Origin: Verrucomicrobiales bacterium
GTDB taxonomy: Bacteria; Verrucomicrobiota; Verrucomicrobiia; Limisphaerales; UBA1100
Assembly (NCBI GenBank): GCA_005809105.1
Contig: SYLI01000053.1
Location: 1 to 64,000 of the forward strand
Reading direction: 5' to 3'
DNA: 64,000 bases
Shown here: positions 1 to 8,441 of the stretch, piece after piece
How positions within the stretch are numbered: position 1 is the stretch's first letter
Layout of the letters: each line of letters opens with the position of its first letter
The notes under the pieces: model-generated
Databases searched by the model: none
What the model was told of the DNA's origin: nothing
What the model saw: only the letters and a program-made list of their open reading frames with translations
Translations under genes and position numbers: made by a program

Positions 1-100
1 GCACTTGCGGCAACACCTGCGGCTTAACTGATAGCACAACGATGTTGGCACCCTTGATTGCGGCGCGGTTGTCAGTGGTGGCATGCTCTTTGAAGCGCGC
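1..100 (-). pseudogene. proC: proC fragment (pyrroline-5-carboxylate reductase), cut at a junction
   Basis: Read on the minus strand from base 94 down to 2, this stretch is an open frame with ATTDN followed a few residues later by GANIVVLSVKPQ. That matches the end of the dinucleotide-binding region of pyrroline-5-carboxylate reductase, the last enzyme of proline synthesis. It has no start codon and leaves the window at base 1. On its other side it stops at a GC run (about 95-103) where the plus strand abruptly becomes typA. Only about 31 codons are visible. The family call rests on this short motif; whether the break is real or an assembly join cannot be told from here. Confidence 0.6.
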
Positions 101-141
101 GCGACGCCGCCTTCAAGTATCAGACTTACCACGTCAACATC

Positions 142-1758
142 GTGGACACTCCCGGCCACGCGGACTTCGGCGGCGAGGTGGAGCGGATCATGAACATGAT
201 TGACGGCGTGCTGCTGGTGGTGGACGCCGCAGAGGGCCCGCAGGCGCAGACGCGCTTTGTGCTGCGCAAGGCACTGGAGGCCGGCGCCAAGCCCATCGTC
301 GTCATCAACAAGATCGACCGCGACAACGCCAATCCGAAGAAGGTGCTCGATCAGGTGTTTGATCTCTTCATCTCCCTCAACGCGACCGATGAGCAGCTCG
401 ACTTTCCCTATGTGTTCTGTTCGGCCAAAGCCGGCTACGCCCATCTCGAAATAGGCCAGGAGGGGGGCACGATGGATCCGCTTTTTGATGCCATCGTCCG
501 TCACATCCCGCCCCCGCGCGCGAAGGCCGGTAACGGCTTCCAGGTGCTCGTGTCCAACTTGGATTACTCCGATTACTTGGGGCGCATCGCGCTTGGCAAG
601 ATCGTGGAGGGCAAGGTGCGCGTGGGCGAAACCGCCTGCTGCCTGCACGGTGATGGCCGAGTGACGCCCGGCAAGGTCACCATGATCTACCACTTCGAGG
701 GGCTTAAACGCATCGAGATCACCGAGGCGCACGCCGGCGACATCATCGGCATCACGGGCTTTGACGACGTGTTCATCGGCGAGACCATCGCCGACGCGGC
801 CGATCGCGGCGCCTTGCCCTACATCCCCGTCGATCCGCCGACCATTCAGATGGAGTTCGCCGTCAATGACGGCCCGCTGGCCGGTTTGGATGGCAAGTTG
901 GTCACAGCGCGTCACCTTTGGGACAGGCTCAAGAAGGAAGTCCGCACCAATGTCGCCCTTCGCATCGCGACGACGAGCGACCCCAAGGTCTTTGCGGTGA
1001 GTGGCCGCGGCGAAATGCAAATCGCCATCTTGGTCGAGCAGATGCGACGCGAAGGCCACGAGGTGCTGGTTTCGCGCCCCGAGGTGCTGTGGAAGCAATC
1101 GCCCGAGGGCCAACCGCTGGAACCCATCGAGCATCTCTACGCGGAAATCCCCAAGGAAGACTTGGGCGCTGTGATGGAAAATCTGTCCCACCGCCGGGCG
1201 CAGATCACCGCGATGAATCATCACGACACCCAGATCACCATCGAGGCGCACATCCCCATGCGCGGATTGATTGGTTTTGAGACCGACCTCATGAACATGA
1301 CGCGCGGCATGGGCGTCATGAGCCACCTCTTCCATGAGTACGGTGGCGACCGCGGCGAGATTCCCGCGCGCAAGAATGGCTCGCTGGTGAGCATGGAGAA
1401 CGGCGACGCCACCTCGTATGCGCTCAATCTCATTCAGGAACGCGGCCGCCTGATGGTCGCGCCCGGCGACAAGATCTACAAAGGGATGATCGTCGGTGAA
1501 AACGCCCGGGAACAGGATTTGCCCGTGAACCCCTGCAAGGCCAAACACCTCACCAACATGCGCTCGCAGGGCGATGGAAAAGGCATCCAGCTCAACGCGC
1601 CCTTCAAGCTCAGCCTCGAGCGCGCCTTGGAGTACATCGACGTCGATGAATATGTGGAGGCCACGCCCGACCACCTGCGCCTGCGCAAGAAGATCCTCGA
1701 CGGGAACCAGCGCAAACGCTCCGAGCGGGCGCGCAACATCCGCTTCGTCAACCCGTGA
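142..1758 (+). CDS. typA: TypA/BipA ribosome-associated GTPase, 5'-truncated
   Basis: Translational GTPase of the TypA/BipA family, which binds the 70S ribosome and helps stress and cold adaptation. Visible: G3 motif DTPGH (residues 2-6 from base 142), G4 NKID (56-59), G5 SAK (94-96), then the EF-G-like domains and the C-terminal TypA region with [16 protein letters not shown]. Family members are about 600 residues; here 538 remain. The matching frame extends upstream only to about base 103 and meets a stop at 91-93. The P-loop (G1) and switch I region are therefore absent, so as drawn the protein could not bind GTP. The GTG at 142 is simply the first in-frame start-like codon inside the G3 region, not a credible natural start. 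The 3' end overlaps the convergent U32 gene by 11 bp. Confidence 0.9.
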   Translation: MDTPGHADFGGEVERIMNMIDGVLLVVDAAEGPQAQTRFVLRKALEAGAKPIVVINKIDRDNANPKKVLDQVFDLFISLNATDEQLDFPYVFCSAKAGYAHLEIGQEGGTMDPLFDAIVRHIPPPRAKAGNGFQVLVSNLDYSDYLGRIALGKIVEGKVRVGETACCLHGDGRVTPGKVTMIYHFEGLKRIEITEAHAGDIIGITGFDDVFIGETIADAADRGALPYIPVDPPTIQMEFAVNDGPLAGLDGKLVTARHLWDRLKKEVRTNVALRIATTSDPKVFAVSGRGEMQIAILVEQMRREGHEVLVSRPEVLWKQSPEGQPLEPIEHLYAEIPKEDLGAVMENLSHRRAQITAMNHHDTQITIEAHIPMRGLIGFETDLMNMTRGMGVMSHLFHEYGGDRGEIPARKNGSLVSMENGDATSYALNLIQERGRLMVAPGDKIYKGMIVGENAREQDLPVNPCKAKHLTNMRSQGDGKGIQLNAPFKLSLERALEYIDVDEYVEATPDHLRLRKKILDGNQRKRSERARNIRFVNP

Positions 1759-4321
1759 GCTTGGCGGCACCCGCGTGCTCGCCCGGGCCGCGCGTCACTC
1801 CCAGCTGGTTTTGCAGGCGCAGCTCGCGCCGGAGCCGCTCTCCGGTGATGTCGCCGCGCAGCAGCGCCTGATACGCTGCCATCACCCGCCCGGCTTCCGC
1901 GGCTGTCTCATCCACAAACTCAATCCGGAACCGGCGAGCCCCCAGTGCCAGCAGTGCGGGCACCGACTCCGCCCCCGTCTGCGCCCGCGCGTTAAACACC
2001 GTGTTGCGGCAACCCGCATCTGCCTTGAGGGGATGCAGCGCGCCCACGCGATCGCGCAGCTGCACGGCGTGCCGGTCGCAGGGGCGGCCGCAGTCGCGGT
2101 AATCGTGCCCGGCGGACAGGAATGCGCAAAACACGCAGTGCTCCATGTGAAACATCGGCATGTGCTGATGGATCACCACCTCGAACCACGAAGGGGGTGA
2201 GTTGCGCAAGAGCGCTTCGATCTGCGCGAGGTTGAGATCATAGCTGGCCGTGACGCGCTCCAGCTTCCAGCGCGTGATGAAATGCTCGGCCGCCAAGGTG
2301 TTGGCGACGTTAAGTGAAAAGTCACCGATCCTCCGGCAACCCTCAAAGGAGCGCAGGTGCTCCGGGTTGCGTACGAGGTAACCGTCGGCGTCACAGGAGC
2401 GCACCAGCCGCAGCACCCATTCTTCGCCAGTCTTGAAAATCCGCGGCGGTGCCACCCACAGCGAACGCGCCATGGGTGCGCTCGCGGAAAACCCCCGCCA
2501 GCATTGCACGGCATCGCGGTATCGCTTGGGATCCTCGAACTCGCAATAGACCGTGCGGATGCCGCAGCACATCGCCGCATCGAGCTGCGCCATCGATCGC
2601 ACCAGCACGATGAGCTCGGCCTCGCCGCGCCCGGTTCCGTTCGGATCAGCCTCCTCCCGGGCGCTGGCGTCTGTCTGCCGCGGCAACAGCGTCCATCTTC
2701 GGGGCGCGGCGCGTTGCGCCATCAACTGCGCCACGATCTCGCGCCGCATTCGGTTCAGCTCGCTCACCGGCAGCATCACCGCCCCTTCAATCCGGCTTAC
2801 CAGTTCCCCCATGCGGAACGGGGTTCCGCCCAATCGGCCCAATTGTTCGTGGAGCCGTTGCGTGGTGATCGGCTGCCGGGTCGCGGCAACGAGCGTGTCC
2901 GCCGATTCTGACCGGGCCACGCAACCCGTCCCATCGCGCGCGATGAGCGTCAAGGGCGAGCCGGCGTGGCCATGCGCCTCCCAATCGAGCGGGCGCTGGA
3001 ACCGAGGATCGTCGCCTTCAAACGTGCGGCGCAACGCACGGTTCAATTCAGGGTCATCCGTTTTCCAAACCTTGTCGCCGATGTGGACACAATCGAAATT
3101 CACCGCACCCTTCAGAAACGCCACCATGACAGCGTCCCCATCCTTCCCAAGCCGGCGAATTCCAAACACGCGACCGCCTTCCTCGTGATCGTCGCCGCGA
3201 CCGGCGTCAAACACCACGCCATCCCCAGCCTTCAAACCGCTCTGAAGCCGCACCCGCACGTGGCCGCGCTCCACGCCCAACACTTCGCCAAGAAACACTC
3301 CACGCTTCTTGCCAAACCTGCCATGAACCAGCCGCTGGTTGTCATTGCCCCCGAGCCAGCCGGTGTGCAGCCCGCGGCTAAACGCCATCTCCAGTTCGTA
3401 CCGCTCGGTGGCGGGGCGCGCCTCGGGCGGGCGCGGCGCCCCCGTGGCCAGCCGGTCCAGAGCCGCGCGGTAAACGCGCGTGACACTGGCGACGTACTCG
3501 GGCGACTTGAGCCTCCCTTCAATCTTCAATGAGGCAACCCCCGCCCGCGCCAGTTCGGGCAGCACGTCAATCCCGGCGAGATCCTGCGGGCTCAGCAGAT
3601 AGCGGCGCCCGCCCAGTTCCACCGACGCGCCATCCGAAACCAGTTCATAGGGCATGCGACAGGCCTGTGCGCATTCACCGCGGTTGGCACTGCGTCCTCC
3701 CAGCGATTCGCTGGTGAGGCACTGCCCGGAGTACGCGACGCAAAGCGCGCCGTGGACAAACACCTCCAGCGGCAGGGGCGCACTCAAGGCCGATCGGATA
3801 CTGGCGATCTCTGGAATGGAACATTCGCGTGAGAGCACCACGAGGCTGCAGCCAAGCTCGCGCGCGAACTCGACCCCGGCGGCACTGGTGATGGTCATCT
3901 GCGTGGAGGCGTGGATCGGGAAGTCCGGCGAACACTGCCGGATGAGGCGACAGAGACCCACATCCTGCACGATGGCGGCATCGGCGCCTGCGGAAATGAG
4001 GGCGCGCAATTGCGCCTCGGCCTGCGCCATCTCCTCTTCAAAGATCAGCGTGTTGAAGGTGACGTATCCGCGCACGCCGCGCCCGTGTAGAAATTCCATG
4101 AGGCGGGGCAGATCGGACACGGTGAAGTTCCGGGCGCGCATCCGCGCATTGAACCGGTCCAGACCGAAGTAGATGGCATCGGCCCCGTTTTCTACCGCGG
4201 CGCGCGCGCACTCCCAATCACCCGCCGGCGCCAGCAGCTCGGGCACACCAAGTGGGAAGGGGGCGGCAACTTCAGACATCGCAATCACGGGAGAGTGACC
4301 CACCGCGGCGCGGGCCACCAA
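1748..4321 (-). CDS. U32-family protein (RlhA/YhbU-like, probable Fe-S RNA hydroxylase relative)
   Basis: Peptidase U32 family protein of 857 residues. The N-terminus carries the family signature LLAPAGDWE (29-37) and NGADAIYFG. The central block has the Cys-rich motif GECAQACRMPYE. The C-terminal part holds a second U32-like segment with HCVFC, DCGRPC and HPLKADAGCRNT. In characterised relatives (RlhA, TrhP, UbiU/UbiV) such cysteines bind a 4Fe-4S cluster and the proteins hydroxylate rRNA, tRNA or ubiquinone precursors; the old collagenase label is probably misleading. Start: TTG at 4321 is preceded by AAGGA with six bases between, which is a good ribosome site; the ATG at 4279, just before the conserved domain, has none. 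I kept the TTG, with doubt. Substrate unknown. Confidence 0.85.
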   Translation of the reverse strand: MVARAAVGHSPVIAMSEVAAPFPLGVPELLAPAGDWECARAAVENGADAIYFGLDRFNARMRARNFTVSDLPRLMEFLHGRGVRGYVTFNTLIFEEEMAQAEAQLRALISAGADAAIVQDVGLCRLIRQCSPDFPIHASTQMTITSAAGVEFARELGCSLVVLSRECSIPEIASIRSALSAPLPLEVFVHGALCVAYSGQCLTSESLGGRSANRGECAQACRMPYELVSDGASVELGGRRYLLSPQDLAGIDVLPELARAGVASLKIEGRLKSPEYVASVTRVYRAALDRLATGAPRPPEARPATERYELEMAFSRGLHTGWLGGNDNQRLVHGRFGKKRGVFLGEVLGVERGHVRVRLQSGLKAGDGVVFDAGRGDDHEEGGRVFGIRRLGKDGDAVMVAFLKGAVNFDCVHIGDKVWKTDDPELNRALRRTFEGDDPRFQRPLDWEAHGHAGSPLTLIARDGTGCVARSESADTLVAATRQPITTQRLHEQLGRLGGTPFRMGELVSRIEGAVMLPVSELNRMRREIVAQLMAQRAAPRRWTLLPRQTDASAREEADPNGTGRGEAELIVLVRSMAQLDAAMCCGIRTVYCEFEDPKRYRDAVQCWRGFSASAPMARSLWVAPPRIFKTGEEWVLRLVRSCDADGYLVRNPEHLRSFEGCRRIGDFSLNVANTLAAEHFITRWKLERVTASYDLNLAQIEALLRNSPPSWFEVVIHQHMPMFHMEHCVFCAFLSAGHDYRDCGRPCDRHAVQLRDRVGALHPLKADAGCRNTVFNARAQTGAESVPALLALGARRFRIEFVDETAAEAGRVMAAYQALLRGDITGERLRRELRLQNQLGVTRGPGEHAGAAKLTG

Positions 4322-4365
4322 GTTAATTCCTTGGAGCGGCGGGGTGGCGGCGGTAAAAACCGGAT

Positions 4366-5250
4366 GTGCGCGTCCTGATACTTGGCTGCGGATATGTTGG
4401 CGTGCCGCTGGGAGCGGAGCTGGCGCGGCGCGGTCATGAGGTCGTGGGTGTGCGCCGATCCCACGACGGCGACGCCCTGTTGCAATCGGCTGGCATCACA
4501 CCCGCCGTGGCGGATGTCACGCGAGCGTCGTCGCTGCGCGCGCTGCCCGGTCCATTCGACTGGGTCGTGAACACCATCTCCTCCGGAAAAGGCGGCGCGG
4601 CCGAATATCTCGCGTTGTTTGTCGAGGGAACACAAAACGTGCTGGACTGGCTGGATCCGCAGCAACCGCGCCGGTACGTGCAGTTTGGCAGCACCAGCGT
4701 CTATGGGCAGACCGATGGCTCGTGGGTGGATGAGTCCAGCCCCACCGCACCGGCTTCCGAAACCAGCCGCGCGCTCTTGCAGATGGAGCAGCTACTGCTT
4801 CAAGCCGCGCATACCCGAAGTTTTCCGGCGGTCATTCTGCGCGTGGCGGGGATCTACGGGCCGGGGCGCGCCCACATGCTCAAGCAGATGTTAAACGGCG
4901 AGGCGCGCATGACAGGTGAGGCCGCGCGCTGGCTCAACATGGTCCACCTGGAGGACGTGGTGAGCAGCACGGCCGCCGCCCTCGAACATGGGAGCGCGGG
5001 TGGCATCTTCAATGTGGCGGATGATGCGCCGGTGGCGCAGCGTGATTTCTGGGAGTGGCTGGCCACGCGACTGGACAAGCCCCTGCCGCCACCGGCCGGG
5101 CTGGATGCGGGACGCAAGCGCGGCGTAACAAACAAACGCGTCAGCAACGCCCGGCTGAAATCAATTCTGGGCTGCACCTTGCGCTACCCGACCTTTCGTG
5201 AGGGCTATGCGCAGGAGATTTCCCGGCTGGGGCTGGTGTTAAAACCGTGA
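4366..5250 (+). CDS. SDR-family NAD(P)-dependent epimerase/dehydratase, YeeZ-like
   Basis: Extended short-chain dehydrogenase/reductase fold of 294 residues. The N-terminal strand and glycine loop read MRVLILGCGYVGVPLG, the form seen in YeeZ-like proteins. Further signs are QFGSTSVYG in the position of the catalytic Ser/Tyr region and RVAGIYGPGR, typical of the extended SDR substrate domain. The usual YxxxK pair is not obvious after the SVYG motif, as in other YeeZ-like members, so the reaction is uncertain. The GTG start at 4366 leaves 44 bp to the divergent U32 gene. The stop lies two bases from the stop of the convergent DUF721 gene. Substrate unknown; a nucleotide-sugar role cannot be assumed. 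Confidence 0.8.
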   Translation: MRVLILGCGYVGVPLGAELARRGHEVVGVRRSHDGDALLQSAGITPAVADVTRASSLRALPGPFDWVVNTISSGKGGAAEYLALFVEGTQNVLDWLDPQQPRRYVQFGSTSVYGQTDGSWVDESSPTAPASETSRALLQMEQLLLQAAHTRSFPAVILRVAGIYGPGRAHMLKQMLNGEARMTGEAARWLNMVHLEDVVSSTAAALEHGSAGGIFNVADDAPVAQRDFWEWLATRLDKPLPPPAGLDAGRKRGVTNKRVSNARLKSILGCTLRYPTFREGYAQEISRLGLVLKP

Positions 5251-5252
5251 CT

Positions 5253-5663
5253 CTAGCCCACCCGGAAGGAAATGCGCTGAATCTGCCCGGTCCCAAAACT
5301 GTGTTGCAGGCGTTGAAGGATTTCCTTGCGGCGGTATCGCACGATCTCATCGAGCCAGACGCTGCTGTCCACATTGACAAAGAGCGTTCCCTTGCGAAGG
5401 CCCGAGGGCTGCGCGTGAGCCGTCAGGGCCGGATCAATGAGGTGATTCCAAACGCGCACAATCTCCGCTTCAGACCGGCGCTGCTCCAGGCCCATCTTGT
5501 CGAGCAGGCTGGGCAGCACGTTGCCGGCGGAGCGGGCGCGGTCGGCGCGCGCCTGCTCCTGCTCCGTGAAATCTCCGCCGCGCCACTGCGCGAGCACCCG
5601 GCGCCGGGCAAAGGCCGGCACTCCATTTCCGTTGGATCGAAATCCTGTTGGCATTTGTGGCAT
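5253..5663 (-). CDS. DUF721 / DciA-like protein
   Basis: Small protein of 136 residues with the DUF721 pattern: an N-terminal RRVLAQWRG, then LPSLLDKMGLE, IVRVWNHLIDPALTAHAQP, LFVNVDSSVWLDEI and a short C-terminal helix before QIQRISFRVG. DUF721 proteins include DciA, the loader of the replicative helicase DnaB in bacteria lacking DnaC. The match is to the fold family; function as a helicase loader is inferred. The ATG at 5663 is the first good start and a second ATG follows two codons later. No Shine-Dalgarno site is seen. The 245 bp between this gene and nrdR would hold both divergent promoters; a TTGACT at 5831 is the only -35-like box and has no convincing -10 partner. Confidence 0.8.
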   Translation of the reverse strand: MPQMPTGFRSNGNGVPAFARRRVLAQWRGGDFTEQEQARADRARSAGNVLPSLLDKMGLEQRRSEAEIVRVWNHLIDPALTAHAQPSGLRKGTLFVNVDSSVWLDEIVRYRRKEILQRLQHSFGTGQIQRISFRVG

Positions 5664-5908
5664 CTGGCGGCTGCAGAGTCTCTAGGAACGCGCGCCGACC
5701 GCAACCGGACGATGTTCGAAATTGTGCCCACCATCTTGGCTCGAAATTCTCTGGAATAGTCGGCCAACAATTTGGAAGGAAACGGGCGTTCGCTGACTCG
5801 CTTGGTGAATAAGACCCGACGTATAGTCGCTTGACTGCACAATTCAAGGTGTGTTACCGGATAGTCCGCTACTATATGTAGCCTTCTGCTAAGGGGGGGT
5901 TGTGGAAA

Positions 5909-6394
5909 ATGCGGTGTCCGAAGTGCGACTGTTTTGATGACAAGGTCATTGATTCACGCGCTTCCAAGGAGGAGACACTCATCCGACGGAGGCGCGAATG
6001 TGGCAAGTGCGGCCATCGTTTCACCACCTACGAGCAGATTGAGCACCAGCAACTGAGAGTGGTGAAGCGTGACGGGCGGCACGAAGATTTTTCAAGGGAG
6101 AAGCTGGTGGCGGGCATGGCCAAGGCCTGCCAGAAACGTCCCATCAGCCAGCAGACCATCGAGGATGTGGCCCAGCGCATCCACGATTCGCTTTCCGAAA
6201 AATTTCCAGAGGGGGTTCCCGGCCGCGCCATTGGAGAGAGCGTCATGGAGTCCTTGCGCCAGATCGATCCCGTCGCCTATGTGCGTTACGCGAGCGTCTA
6301 TCGCCGGTTCGAGGAGGCCGGCGACTTCATCGACGCGGTGAGGAATCTCGAGGTCAAGCATGATACAGCTACATACCGACTGCCTGGTATTTGA
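5909..6394 (+). CDS. nrdR: NrdR transcriptional repressor
   Basis: Ribonucleotide reductase regulator NrdR, 161 residues, the normal length. It begins MRCPKC with the zinc ribbon (CPKC then CGKCGHRFTTYE), followed by RRRECGKCG and an ATP-cone domain (VVKRDGRHEDFSREKL, then MESLRQIDPVAYVRYASVYR). NrdR senses ATP/dATP and represses nrd genes by binding paired NrdR boxes; no nrd gene is in the window. The start at ATG 5909 is preceded by AAGGGGGGG at 5891-5899, a usable ribosome site; a TTG three codons upstream (5900) is unlikely because it would lie on that site. The 3' end overlaps the next gene by 35 bp, so they are probably co-transcribed. Confidence 0.96.
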   Translation: MRCPKCDCFDDKVIDSRASKEETLIRRRRECGKCGHRFTTYEQIEHQQLRVVKRDGRHEDFSREKLVAGMAKACQKRPISQQTIEDVAQRIHDSLSEKFPEGVPGRAIGESVMESLRQIDPVAYVRYASVYRRFEEAGDFIDAVRNLEVKHDTATYRLPGI

Positions 6395-6920
6395 GACCTC
6401 CGATGGGGAGGCCATCCCGTGCTCGGCGAAGGATGTGACGATCGAGTTGCTCGGCGAGGCCGCGCGGCACATCCAGCCGCACATCATTCAGGAGGCGGCG
6501 ATGGCGGCGCTGCACTATTTCAAATCCGACAAGGGCCGCACCGTGGTGTCCGTCGGGGAGTTCACGATGGCGCTGGAACGCATCCTGCGCGGCTTTGGCT
6601 ATCAGGTGGCGCCCACCCTGCCGCCCGTCAAGGCCGCCCCCACTCATGCGGAGACGGATCTCTCCTTGCTGGCTCAGAAGACTGCGCAAGGCAAGGAGCG
6701 AGTTTTCCTCGGCGCCCTGCGCGACCATATCCACAACCAACTCCACGAGGGGCCCTCCGTGCTTCGGATCCGAGGCCTTCGCGATGCCGTCAAGAAATTG
6801 GTGGGAGCGCGCCGCTGGGGCCGGCGCTGCCAGAAGCTCAACGACCAGGTGGTGGAGTACCTTCGCAATGTCGCCCTGCACCATCCGCGGGGTGCGAAGT
6901 TCACACTCATGATCCTGTGA
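6360..6920 (+). CDS. Conserved-looking unknown protein between nrdR and HIT gene
   Basis: I do not recognise this 186-residue protein. It has no signal peptide or membrane segment. The N-terminal third, with DGEAIPCSAKDVTIELLGEA and HIIQEAAMAALHYF, looks like a small mixed alpha/beta unit; the stretch AKDVTIELLGEAARHIQPHIIQ recalls ATP-cone type regulatory helices, but I would not call it. The C-terminal part is basic (VKKLVGARRWGRRCQKL) and could bind nucleic acid. The ATG at 6360 has GAGG seven bases upstream and lies inside the end of nrdR. The downstream HIT gene starts in a 4-bp GTGA overlap. This coupling to nrdR and HIT suggests a role tied to nucleotide metabolism or its regulation, which is inference. 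Confidence 0.75.
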   Translation: MIQLHTDCLVFETSDGEAIPCSAKDVTIELLGEAARHIQPHIIQEAAMAALHYFKSDKGRTVVSVGEFTMALERILRGFGYQVAPTLPPVKAAPTHAETDLSLLAQKTAQGKERVFLGALRDHIHNQLHEGPSVLRIRGLRDAVKKLVGARRWGRRCQKLNDQVVEYLRNVALHHPRGAKFTLMIL

Positions 6921-7255
6921 CGCTCTTCGAGAAGATCGTCGCGCGGCAGATCCCCGCGGAGATCCTGCACGAGGACGAGCGATCCATCGCCTTCCGCGAC
7001 ATTCACCCGCAGGCACCCATCCACTTTCTGGTGGTTCCCAAGAAGCCCATCGCGCGCCTTGCACAGGCGACCGATCAGGACCAGCCGGTTCTGGGGCACC
7101 TGTTGTGGACGGCGCGTGTCGTCGCCGCAGCAAGCGGACTGGCCGAGTCGGGTTATCGCGTGGTGATCAACAACGGACGGGACGGGGGCGAGAGCGTGCC
7201 CCACTTGCACCTGCACGTGCTGGGCGGCCGCAGCATGGAATGGCCCCCGGGCTGA
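6917..7255 (+). CDS. HIT-family protein, HinT-like
   Basis: Histidine-triad protein of 112 residues in a frame that overlaps the previous gene by GTGA. It starts TLFEKIVARQIPAEILHEDE, then FRDIHPQAPIHFLVVPKK, and ends with the catalytic triad HLHLHVLGG and the terminal WPPG that marks HinT. HinT enzymes hydrolyse purine nucleoside phosphoramidates (AMP-lysine, AMP-NH2) in the cytoplasm. All expected triad histidines are present. The gene closes the nrdR-unknown-HIT run. Its TGA stop abuts the stop of the convergent heme-binding gene, the two together forming the palindrome TGATCA at 7253-7258, so there is no room for a classical terminator. Confidence 0.93.
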   Translation: MTLFEKIVARQIPAEILHEDERSIAFRDIHPQAPIHFLVVPKKPIARLAQATDQDQPVLGHLLWTARVVAAASGLAESGYRVVINNGRDGGESVPHLHLHVLGGRSMEWPPG

Positions 7256-8365
7256 TCAGCGCTTGCGCAGTCGCGCAAGGTATTCCAGCAGATCGGCAAG
7301 CTCCTGCGTGCTGAGGGTCTGAGCCAGCCCTGCGGGCATCGCCGAGAGCTTGGACTGGCGGCGCAGTTGCACCTCCGACTTCCGGATGCGCGTCACCACG
7401 CCGCCGACAGCCTTGATGGCAAGTTCCTCCGCCGCGTCGCTCACCAAGAGCCCCGTCCACTCGCTGCCATCCTTGGTTTGCACCTCCCACGATTCAAAGC
7501 CGAAGGAAATGCCCGCGCTCGGATCGAGAATCGACTCGAGCAAACCTTCGCGGCCCAGCTTGCTCCCGATCTCGGAAAGCGCCGGGCCAAAATCCGTGCC
7601 GCGGCCGTTCACCTGATGACACTTGGCGCAGCCCACGGCCTCGCGGAAATACACCGCCTCGCCCCGGAGGGCATCCCCGGGCATCCTGAGCAATTCAGCC
7701 ACGGGAGGCAGTGGCCGGTCTTTCGGGCCGACGGGCAGGGGCAGGCGACGGGCCGCCTCGGCTTTCACCTCCGGCCAGCGCGCGCCATTCATCTCGACGG
7801 AGGCAACAAACCGCACATCAGCCGGCAGCTGGCTGGCGCGCTCCCACGCCAGCAGTTGCATCGCGCCTTCCCGCGTGCGCGACAGGCCTCGCACGGCTTC
7901 CTTTCGGACGAGCGCATCCACGCGCAGATCGGTGACCAGGCCTGAGAGCCATCCGGCAGCCTTGGGATGGTTGCTCTGCGCCAGTGCTTGGGCCAACCCC
8001 AAAGCCCGGGCCTTGTCGGGCCCGCGCAGCAAGGGCTGCAAATTGGGGCCGGGAGCAGTGCCCAGAACAAGACGGATGGCCTCCACGCCGTGCTCCTCGC
8101 CGGGGAATCGTGAGGCCAATTCCAGAAGATCCGCCTCGCGCCCGGCGACCGCGAAGCGACGCACCAATTCCACAAACCGCGGAGTGCCCCGCACGGCATC
8201 GAGCACCTTGGAGAGCGCCTCCTGCAGCTTGGGATTGCCCTGGAGTGTCGCAGGTTCGAGCCGGCTCAACGCCTCGACCATCGTGTTGAGACGCTCTGGC
8301 GCGATGGCGTCGGCGGCACCCAGCCGCATCGTTGCCGACAGGGCGCAGAGGCAAAACCATCTCAT
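7256..8365 (-). CDS. Exported PVC-type heme-binding (cytochrome c) protein
   Basis: A protein of 369 residues starting MRWFCLCALSATMRLGAADA, a plausible signal peptide. Residues 30-220 look like helical HEAT-type repeats. The C-terminal 130 residues match the Verrucomicrobia/Planctomycetes heme-binding domain: CAKCH at 246-250, then GTDFGPALSEIGSKLGREGL, ESILDPSAGISFGFESW and, near the end, LSTQELADLLEYLARL. Such c-type heme domains take electrons from the sugar dehydrogenase with which they are usually fused; here that enzyme is the separate gene upstream. The open frame continues upstream to 8866, but that part lies inside the neighbouring gene in another frame and looks non-coding, so I chose ATG 8365. 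Last gene of the five-gene operon; 76 bp separate it from the gene before. Confidence 0.85.
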   Translation of the reverse strand: MRWFCLCALSATMRLGAADAIAPERLNTMVEALSRLEPATLQGNPKLQEALSKVLDAVRGTPRFVELVRRFAVAGREADLLELASRFPGEEHGVEAIRLVLGTAPGPNLQPLLRGPDKARALGLAQALAQSNHPKAAGWLSGLVTDLRVDALVRKEAVRGLSRTREGAMQLLAWERASQLPADVRFVASVEMNGARWPEVKAEAARRLPLPVGPKDRPLPPVAELLRMPGDALRGEAVYFREAVGCAKCHQVNGRGTDFGPALSEIGSKLGREGLLESILDPSAGISFGFESWEVQTKDGSEWTGLLVSDAAEELAIKAVGGVVTRIRKSEVQLRRQSKLSAMPAGLAQTLSTQELADLLEYLARLRKR

Positions 8366-8441
8366 CGCGCCCGAGCCTAGTCGCTGGCGACAGGCTCTGG
8401 CCAGTCTGAAACCTGAAACCGGTGACTCGAAGCAGTGCTTC

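Noticed and set aside
1748-4321. Collagenase (peptidase U32) function
   Set aside because: Proteolysis is poorly supported for this family; the cysteine motifs fit the Fe-S hydroxylase relatives better.
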